Source: an uncultured Acetatifactor sp.
GTDB taxonomy: Bacteria > Bacillota > Clostridia > Lachnospirales > Lachnospiraceae
Direction: 5' to 3'
Assembly: GCA_947625675.1 (NCBI GenBank)
Contig: CANQPH010000021.1
Coordinates: 1-46,409 of the forward strand
DNA length: 46,409 nt
The translations under genes were made by a program, and so were the position numbers. The notes under the pieces were generated by a model. The model was not told where the DNA came from. It searched no databases and saw only the letters and a list, made by a program, of their open reading frames with translations. Position 1 is the first letter of the stretch. Each line of letters opens with the position of its first letter. This document shows, piece after piece, positions 41,654 to 46,409 of the stretch.

Positions 41654-42508
41654 TCACTCCAGGGACAATTTCCGGCTGACAATGTAATGGCTCAGCGCAT
41701 ACAGAACCGCCGCAATCACCCCTTCAAAGACTAGATTGAAGATCTGGGATGGAGTGAGGAGTTCCACCAGCCCTTCCGCCTGGAAGTCGGCGTACATCAT
41801 GGAAGAAAAAGGAAAGCTCAGGACGCTTCGGAGCAGGCTGGCCGCCAGGGTGATGGCGAAATAATACACGATGGCCAGCACCGCCCTGTACTTAGAAGAC
41901 AGCTGGGCCAGGGTGACGGCGCCGAAGATCCGCATCATCATGGATACGCAGGCTATGATGTTGGCCACGATGAAGATCAGCACATCCAGCAGGGAAACCT
42001 TCCCCAGAATGCCCGACAGAAGTTCCCACACATCCTTCCAGCCTTCCTGAAACAATTCCCAGGAATTCTCCACGTCCATGGCCTGGACTCCCAACAGAAC
42101 CATGGAAAAGCCGAAGCCGACGATCGAGAGGACGATGACCGCCATCGACACCAGATACCACAGGCTCCCCACCGTCAGCTTGCTGACAAGGAGCTGCCAG
42201 GCCTTGACGGGCAGGGTATGGGTCAAATACCCTTCCTCCGTAAACATGGTGCGGTAGAACAGCACTCCGATGTAAATGACGATTCCAAAGGCAATCCCCG
42301 CCAGAATGAGGAAATAGAGAAGCACCCCGAAAACGGTGACCATCTCCAGATAGGTCGCAAAGGACGAAGCGGGATTGTCCAGATCCCCTTGAAAAAGCAC
42401 CCAGAAGGAAAAAATCTCCACCAGCGTGACCGCCAGCACGAAGAGCAGCAGGGCGCCGCAGACCTTGTAGCTTCTTTTCCATTCATATTTGATCAATTTT
42501 CCTAACAT
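41654..42508 (-). CDS. ABC-2 type transporter permease
   Basis: A 284-residue integral membrane protein with about six hydrophobic segments (LLLFVLAVTLVEIFSFWVL, LLYFLILAGIAFGIVIYIGV, LWYLVSMAVIVLSIVGFGFS, DVLIFIVANIIACVSMMM, AIVYYFAITLAASLL, VFEGVIAAVLYALSHYIV). The soluble loop YRTMFTEEGYLTHTLPVKAW is typical of bacitracin/lantibiotic-type and YtrB-type exporters. It overlaps the ATPase gene by 7 bases. It is probably the membrane half of a simple exporter with the upstream ATPase; the substrate is unknown. Confidence 0.9.
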   Translation of the reverse strand: MLGKLIKYEWKRSYKVCGALLLFVLAVTLVEIFSFWVLFQGDLDNPASSFATYLEMVTVFGVLLYFLILAGIAFGIVIYIGVLFYRTMFTEEGYLTHTLPVKAWQLLVSKLTVGSLWYLVSMAVIVLSIVGFGFSMVLLGVQAMDVENSWELFQEGWKDVWELLSGILGKVSLLDVLIFIVANIIACVSMMMRIFGAVTLAQLSSKYRAVLAIVYYFAITLAASLLRSVLSFPFSSMMYADFQAEGLVELLTPSQIFNLVFEGVIAAVLYALSHYIVSRKLSLE

Positions 42509-43203
42509 GCGAACACCTCCCTGAAATAAGCGTCCACAGACTTACCGTGCTGTTCCCGGATGTTGTCCACCGAGGTGTACAGCACCAGCTGCCCATGCCG
42601 CAGGAAAATCACTTCATCCAGCACGTTTTCAATGTCGCTGATCAAATGAGTGGAGATCAGCACGCTGGCCTCCGGATTGTAGTTGCCGATGATGGTTTTC
42701 AGGATATAATCCCTCGCCGCCGGATCCACCCCCGCAATGGGTTCGTCCAGCACGTACAGATCCGCCTGTCTGCTCATCACCAGGATCAGCTGCACCTTCT
42801 CCCGATTGCCCTTGGACAGGGTGCTCAGCTTGACGGAAGGGTCGATTCCCAGCCCCGCCAACAGGTTCAGGGCTTTCTCCCGGGAAAAGTTTTCATAAAA
42901 ATCCCCGAAAAATTCCAGGATCTGCTCCACCTTCTGATGGGGATCCAGATAGCTTCTGTCCGGCAGATAGGCGATCCTGGCCTTGGTCTCCGGGCAGGGC
43001 TCCAGACCGCCAAGAAGCACCGCCCCCTCCGTGGGCACCAGCAGACCGTTGATCATCTTGATCAGCGTGGTCTTCCCGCTGCCGTTGGGCCCCAGCAAGC
43101 CTATGATTTTCCCCTTGGGAATCGTCGCATTCAGGTGATTCACCGCATAATACCGCTTGTCATAGGTCTTGGACAAATTCACGAATTCCAGCAATTCACT
43201 CAT
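42502..43203 (-). CDS. ABC transporter ATP-binding protein
   Basis: A 233-residue ATPase with Walker A GPNGSGKTT (38-46), the signature LSKGNREK, Walker B LYVLDEPIAGVDP and the switch His in STHLI. The signature motif lacks the usual Gly-Gly, as in YtrB-type ATPases. The ATG overlaps the GntR stop by 4 bases (ATGA), so the regulator, ATPase and permease are translationally linked. Confidence 0.94.
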   Translation of the reverse strand: MSELLEFVNLSKTYDKRYYAVNHLNATIPKGKIIGLLGPNGSGKTTLIKMINGLLVPTEGAVLLGGLEPCPETKARIAYLPDRSYLDPHQKVEQILEFFGDFYENFSREKALNLLAGLGIDPSVKLSTLSKGNREKVQLILVMSRQADLYVLDEPIAGVDPAARDYILKTIIGNYNPEASVLISTHLISDIENVLDEVIFLRHGQLVLYTSVDNIREQHGKSVDAYFREVFAC

Positions 43204-43577
43204 ATAGATACCTCCCGCTCCCGCAAAGTCTCTTCCAGCAGGCCCTCGATCGCGGGTACGGTGTACCCCAGCGCCTGCATTTTATCCAAAAATACTCCCA
43301 CATGCTGCTTCGCCAGCTTCCGCCGCAGCTCCTCGATCAATTCCTGATTCTCCGTCACCGTCCGCCCGTTCGTCCGCTGGGTCTGGATCAAGCCCCCTCG
43401 CTCCAGCTCCGCAAAAGCCTTCTGCATCGTGTTCGGATTCACCGCAGCCTCCTCCGCCAGTTCCCTGACGCTGGGAAGCCGCTCCCCCGGCGAATAATGC
43501 CCGGACACGATCTGCCTCTGCAGGATCTCCACCAGCTGGGCATAGATGGGACGGTCAGACTTCAGATCCCATGCCAT
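43200..43577 (-). CDS. YtrA-type GntR family transcriptional repressor
   Basis: A 125-residue regulator. The winged helix at 1-75 (PIYAQLVEILQRQIVSGHY, SPGERLPSVRELAEEAAVNP, NTMQKAFAELERGGLIQTQ) is GntR class. The short C-terminal helical part fits the YtrA subfamily, which controls adjacent ABC exporters and is often induced by cell-wall antibiotics. ATG 43577 has AAGGAAGGGG upstream. A palindromic site at its own promoter suggests autoregulation. Confidence 0.93.
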   Translation of the reverse strand: MAWDLKSDRPIYAQLVEILQRQIVSGHYSPGERLPSVRELAEEAAVNPNTMQKAFAELERGGLIQTQRTNGRTVTENQELIEELRRKLAKQHVGVFLDKMQALGYTVPAIEGLLEETLREREVSI

Positions 43578-43605
43578 GCAACCCCTTCCTTTCTTTTGTG
43601 TCACT

Positions 43606-43623
43606 GTATTAAGTGATTAATAC
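43606..43623. promoter_or_regulatory. Palindromic operator of the GntR-ABC operon
   Basis: GTATTAA-GTGA-TTAATAC, a perfect 7-bp inverted repeat directly after the -10 box and covering the expected transcription start. The form fits GntR/YtrA operators. Confidence 0.8.
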
Positions 43624-43624
43624 A

Positions 43625-43653
43625 ATAATACTATCGAAAAAAGAATTTGTCAA
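43625..43653 (-). promoter_or_regulatory. Promoter of the GntR-ABC operon
   Basis: A perfect TTGACA (43653-43648), a 17-base spacer and TATTAT (43630-43625) on the minus strand. Confidence 0.88.
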
Positions 43654-43678
43654 GCACTTTTCAAAACTTTTTCAAATG

Positions 43679-44707
43679 TCATAATTTCCCCATTTTCCTG
43701 AGCCGGACGGCTTCCTCCGCTTCTTCCCGTGAGATGCCGATGAGAGTCAAGGCCTCTTCCGTGGGGATGTTATGTTCCAGAACGTTCAAATAACTGAGTT
43801 GCCTGCCTTCTTGTCTGCCTTCTTTCCTGCCTTCCTCTCTTCCCTCTTCTCTTCCTTCTGCTCTGCCATCTTCCACCATCTCCCGCAGCGCCGTGCACAT
43901 GTTATATCCCTCCTCTTCCCGGTATTTTTCCTTCTTCGCTTCAAAGTCCTTCATTCCGATCAGCACGCTGGCCGCCCTGGCCGTCTCCTCATCCAGGGAA
44001 CGGTATGCGGCGTTTCCTTCCATATATTCTTTCAGCGCCTTCTTGTCCTTCCGATAGGGCGCCAGGCCAAACAATTCCCGCAGCGGGGAATGAAAACAAG
44101 AATAATCCATCATTTCGTTCAAACAGACCAAACGGATCCCGTAGTCCAAAAAAGCCTTTTCCCAACGTTCCCCATTTTGGCCGAAGTCCATCATGTCCTT
44201 CAGGCTCCTGGGCCCATCCCAGGGATCCTCTCCGTGATACAGGCAAAGAGTGTACACCGGTGCCAGCCTGTCTTCCTTCCGAAGACCGCACATCCTCTCG
44301 GCACCGCTTTTCAAGCGCTCTTTCGCACGGTTTTCCCGCCTAAGCCGCCGAATCTGTTCCCCATACTGTAAATCATCATAATTCATGCCCCGCCAGGGCA
44401 TGGCATAGTCCACCAGATTCTGGTTCTCCAGCGCCAATATGCGCAATCCATATCCGGATCTCAGCCATTTCTTGATGTCCCTTGTCCGCAAAACGGTTTT
44501 CCTGGTACTTCCGCCCTTATCGGACGAGGACACTCCGGCGGGAGCTATCGTCTTCCCATCCAATCCTTCCACAAAAACCTCAGAGCCTTCATAAAGTTCC
44601 TCGGCTCCGATCACCGCCTCTCCCCCGAAAAGGATGGCGTTAAACAGATCCGCAAATCGATCGTTGTCCTTCAGGTAATCCATCAGGACGTCATTCACCT
44701 CTCCCAT
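43679..44707 (-). CDS. Rpn/YhgA-type PD-(D/E)XK nuclease-like (putative transposase) protein
   Basis: A 342-residue protein of the recombination-promoting nuclease / transposase_31-like group. The nuclease core shows RTRDIKKW (Asp77) and LALENQNLVDYAMPWRGMNY without its last residues, where Glu94-x-Gln96 is the family variant of (D/E)xK. A helical middle part follows. Near residue 285-305 is a run of EGREEGR/EGRKEGR units, typical of these proteins, and a short helical end (EALTLIGISREEAEEAVRL). GGAGGTAAGCAC before ATG 44707 is a near-perfect ribosome site. Rpn proteins are multicopy in many gut Firmicutes and may promote RecA-independent recombination. No terminal inverted repeats flank it, so it is not an insertion sequence here. 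Confidence 0.85.
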   Translation of the reverse strand: MGEVNDVLMDYLKDNDRFADLFNAILFGGEAVIGAEELYEGSEVFVEGLDGKTIAPAGVSSSDKGGSTRKTVLRTRDIKKWLRSGYGLRILALENQNLVDYAMPWRGMNYDDLQYGEQIRRLRRENRAKERLKSGAERMCGLRKEDRLAPVYTLCLYHGEDPWDGPRSLKDMMDFGQNGERWEKAFLDYGIRLVCLNEMMDYSCFHSPLRELFGLAPYRKDKKALKEYMEGNAAYRSLDEETARAASVLIGMKDFEAKKEKYREEEGYNMCTALREMVEDGRAEGREEGREEGRKEGRQEGRQLSYLNVLEHNIPTEEALTLIGISREEAEEAVRLRKMGKL

Positions 44708-44737
44708 GTGCTTACCTCCTCTCAATCTCCTTTCCAT

Positions 44738-44767
44738 TGATTTCGCAGCCGATGATTTCGCAGCCGA
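44738..44767. repeat. 15-bp perfect tandem repeat in the Rpn gene leader
   Basis: TGATTTCGCAGCCGA occurs twice in tandem (44738-44752, 44753-44767), just upstream of the ribosome binding site of the Rpn-type gene. Confidence 0.9.
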
Positions 44768-44997
44768 CAGGAAAGATTTAGAGGGAAAAACGCCCCATCG
44801 TCCCATAAGCACATGGTTTCCATCGTCCTTATGCACATTCCTGCCGCTGTAAAGTTTGTCTAATGTTCGGTGAAAACGGCTGAAATGCCATAAACAACAG
44901 AATATTAGAGTACAGAATGTAACTTGCCCCTTTTAGCACGCCTTCCGGTCCGTAAACCGCTCCCCTCTCCCGATCCGCAAACCCTTCCGGCAATATA

Positions 44998-45026
44998 AGA
45001 ATAATATATTTCCTGGGGTCTGTCAA
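44998..45026 (-). promoter_or_regulatory. Putative promoter of the Rpn-type gene
   Basis: A perfect TTGACA (45026-45021), a 17-base spacer and TATTCT (45003-44998) on the minus strand. The leader would be about 285 bases. It contains a CATAAG...CTTATG hairpin (about 44803-44835) and the 15-bp tandem. I see no gene in the gap 44708-45291. Confidence 0.7.
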
Positions 45027-45028
45027 GA

Positions 45029-45098
45029 AGATTTGCATAAAAAACAACGCAAAGATTTGCATAAAAAGCAGTGCGAAAGATTTGCTCATAATCAATGC
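45029..45098. repeat. Three direct repeats of AGATTTGCATAAAAA
   Basis: Copies start at 45029, 45053 and 45078 (periods 24 and 25). The first two match over 15 bases and the third keeps AGATTTGC. They lie just upstream of the -35 box of the promoter at 44998-45026, a position suited to a regulator binding array. Confidence 0.7.
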
Positions 45099-45101
45099 AA
45101 C

Positions 45102-45153
45102 AAAGTCCTTCCGAGGCCGCTTGATCACCGATCAGGCATCTCGGAAGGACTTT
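45102..45153. terminator. Long stem-loop after the pilus genes
   Basis: A perfect 14-bp stem AAAGTCCTTCCGAG and complement (45102-45115, 45140-45153) with an inner TGATC/GATCA pair. It is followed on the minus strand by only a short T-rich stretch, so it is a plausible terminator for the PilN/PilO transcript. Between it and the PilO-like stop (45292) the sequence is GC-rich, with a partial repeat ATGTTCTGGC(A/G)TCT near 45165 and 45193. Confidence 0.7.
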
Positions 45154-45291
45154 CTAACGTTATAATGTTCTGGCATCTGGTATTATGCCATCCGATGTTC
45201 TGGCGTCTCGGTCATCCCCCGCATCATCAGCGTCCCGTCACGGGGAAGCTTTCGCTGGTACCCGGCATTCCAGCATCCGGGCCCCCGCCGC

Positions 45292-45912
45292 TCACCGCTC
45301 CTGGTATTCGAAGAACACGATGGTGCCGCTGACGTTGACGGTGGCGTCCTCCAGGGAAATGTTGTCGTAATCGTCCCAATAATCATCGTCCTCCAGCCAC
45401 AGGAAGGCGCCGGTTCCCCGGTTGACGGTCTGGGAGAGGGAAATGGAAAGGTTGTCGAACATGCAGCGGTTGGGGTTGTCATGGAGCAGGCGCAGGATTT
45501 CCTTCGCCTTGTCATAGCCGGAACAGTCAAACTGCATGGAAATATTCCTCCGCACCACGCCGTCCTCCTGACCCGTGTCCACCGTGGAGAAATTCAGGGA
45601 ATAATAATCCGCCTGGGACAAAATGGCGTTCAGCTCGAACATCACGTTCTGGCTGTTGTCATACAGGGCCATGGCCACGGGGTCCGGATTTTCCGCAAAA
45701 ATTTCCTCCAGCTCCTTCTCCATGGCCCGCATCCTGGTCAGGCGGGCCTGGTCCACCTCCAGCAGTTCCTGCATGTCTTCGATCTGCGCTTCCAGGGAGG
45801 CCTGCTCTTCCTTGACGGGCACGTAGAACCACAGATAGTAAGCGCTGATGATCACCAAGATAAGGAGCACCAGAATAAGCATGATCTCCCGATAGGTCAA
45901 ACGTCTTCTCAT
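45292..45912 (-). CDS. PilO-like type IV pilus assembly protein
   Basis: A 206-residue protein with one N-terminal membrane segment (about 11-30, MLILVLLILVIISAYYLWFY), a periplasm-side coiled coil (about 33-75, EEQASLEAQIEDMQELLEVD) and a C-terminal ferredoxin-like domain (about 95-206), the PilO/GspM layout. PilO pairs with PilN to form the inner-membrane alignment complex of type IV pili; in Gram-positives it serves a pilus or competence-like fibre. GAGGAGGATTGAC precedes the ATG, which is one base after the upstream stop. An acidic loop EDDDYWDDYD is unusual. Confidence 0.8.
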   Translation of the reverse strand: MRRRLTYREIMLILVLLILVIISAYYLWFYVPVKEEQASLEAQIEDMQELLEVDQARLTRMRAMEKELEEIFAENPDPVAMALYDNSQNVMFELNAILSQADYYSLNFSTVDTGQEDGVVRRNISMQFDCSGYDKAKEILRLLHDNPNRCMFDNLSISLSQTVNRGTGAFLWLEDDDYWDDYDNISLEDATVNVSGTIVFFEYQER

Positions 45913-45913
45913 G

Positions 45914-46409
45914 TCAATCCTCCTCCCCGCTTTCCTGTTTCAAAGCAATGATAATGTTGGCCGTCACCCGGTCGTCCATCCGGTCCGTGGTGGCCGCCGT
46001 GTTCACCGTGGTCCGCTCCACGATGGGGGATTTCTCCAGCTCCTGCACGATTTCCGCCGTCTCCTTCAGGGTCACGCCGGAAAGCTGCACCACCGCGTTC
46101 CCTCCGGAAATGGAAATGGACTGGATATTGGCCCGGGGCCGCACCGCCTCGTCCAGCAGGGCCAGCACCTCCATGCGGTCGGTCTGGCTTTCCTCGTCGT
46201 CAGTCTTGGAATAAATATGGTACCGGTTCACCACCTCGTCATAGTTGGCCAGGTATTCGTCGTAAACGGCCTTCTGCTGCTCCAGATTGCGCAGTTCTTC
46301 CCTGGTGTCCTGCAATTTGACCAGGTAATCAAAAATAAACAGCTTGCCGAACAGCAGGGCCAGGGCCGCAAGGAACAGCACGTACAGCGCAACGGTCGCA
46401 GGAACCGTG
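45914..46409 (-). CDS. PilN-like type IV pilus assembly protein (5' end outside window)
   Basis: The frame is open to the window edge; 164 residues are visible. A membrane segment (VALYVLFLAALALLFGKLF) is followed by a coiled coil (LQDTREELRNLEQQKAVYDE) and a C-terminal alpha/beta domain (NIQSISISGGNAVVQLSGVT, ALKQESGEED). This is the PilN pattern, though the cytoplasmic N-terminal peptide that binds PilM is cut off. A GTG at 46381 could serve as a start but lies inside the membrane segment. It forms a tight pair with the PilO-like gene. Confidence 0.72.
   Translation of the reverse strand, partial: TVPATVALYVLFLAALALLFGKLFIFDYLVKLQDTREELRNLEQQKAVYDEYLANYDEVVNRYHIYSKTDDEESQTDRMEVLALLDEAVRPRANIQSISISGGNAVVQLSGVTLKETAEIVQELEKSPIVERTTVNTAATTDRMDDRVTANIIIALKQESGEED

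Noticed and set aside
43679..44707. Insertion sequence
   Set aside because: The Rpn-type gene has no terminal inverted repeats or target duplication, has an ordinary promoter and leader, and lacks a DDE core.
44829..45128. 99-codon minus-strand frame with repeated FMQIF motifs
   Set aside because: A consensus promoter (45026-44998) lies inside it, it has no ribosome site, and the repeated motif is just the translation of the three direct repeats.

Overview
The window is GC-rich DNA of a Clostridia member, most likely a Lachnospiraceae bacterium. The evidence is the rimP-nusA-ylxR-ylxQ-infB-rbfA-nrnA-truB-ribF operon order, a DUF4364 protein, a low-GC-style sigma-A promoter set (TTGACA-17-TATAAT variants) and strong AGGAGG ribosome binding sites. 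It also carries a cluster (an actin-fold protein, a very large partner and a TPR-like protein) that I associate with Lachnospiraceae. Nearly everything is chromosomal housekeeping. I see no prophage, insertion sequence, CRISPR array or rRNA. There is one tRNA gene, for Ala with anticodon CGC.

Layout. 1-967: 5' part of rho (minus), which switches in frame to an S4-type RlbA/YaaA-like sequence at the window edge. 1-5 kb: malic enzyme and a DUF4364 regulator (plus), converging on rarA (minus). 4.7-10 kb: GH31 alpha-glucosidase (minus), then a Csp-like subtilase and an AraC regulator (plus). 10.1-15.3 kb (minus): NlpC/P60 hydrolase, DJ-1/PfpI protein and M18 aminopeptidase as one unit, and a Na/Pi cotransporter with its own promoter and terminator. 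15.4-25.3 kb: the rimP-to-ribF operon, behind a near-consensus promoter. 25.3-27.4 kb: tRNA-Ala, a small membrane protein, a HAD phosphatase and a heptad-repeat coiled-coil protein. 27.4-35.5 kb: purine genes purC, purF, purB, a purF paralog without its glutaminase residues, purA, and an overlapping lysR. 35.5-41.6 kb: the uncharacterised TPR / actin-fold / 1242-residue cluster. 41.6-43.7 kb: an autoregulated YtrA-type GntR-ABC operon. 43.7-45.3 kb: an Rpn/PD-(D/E)XK nuclease-like gene with a long leader. 45.3-46.4 kb: PilO-like and PilN-like pilus assembly genes, running off the edge.

Two things stand out. First, many loci carry their own degenerate short tandem repeats. Some sit in gaps just before ribosome binding sites (rarA, ribF, purB, purF, the Rpn gene). 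Others sit inside coding sequence (rho, M18 peptidase, NlpC protein, RbfA, IF-2, NusA, the membrane protein, the coiled-coil protein). The motif differs at each locus, so this looks like local repeat growth and not a mobile element. Second, the three-gene cluster at 35.5-41.6 kb has a strong promoter of its own, fold-level signatures (an actin-like ATPase fold, beta-sandwich plus helical repeats, TPR) and no known function; it is the best candidate for an undescribed system. Family names were assigned from memory of conserved motifs, and no database search was possible.
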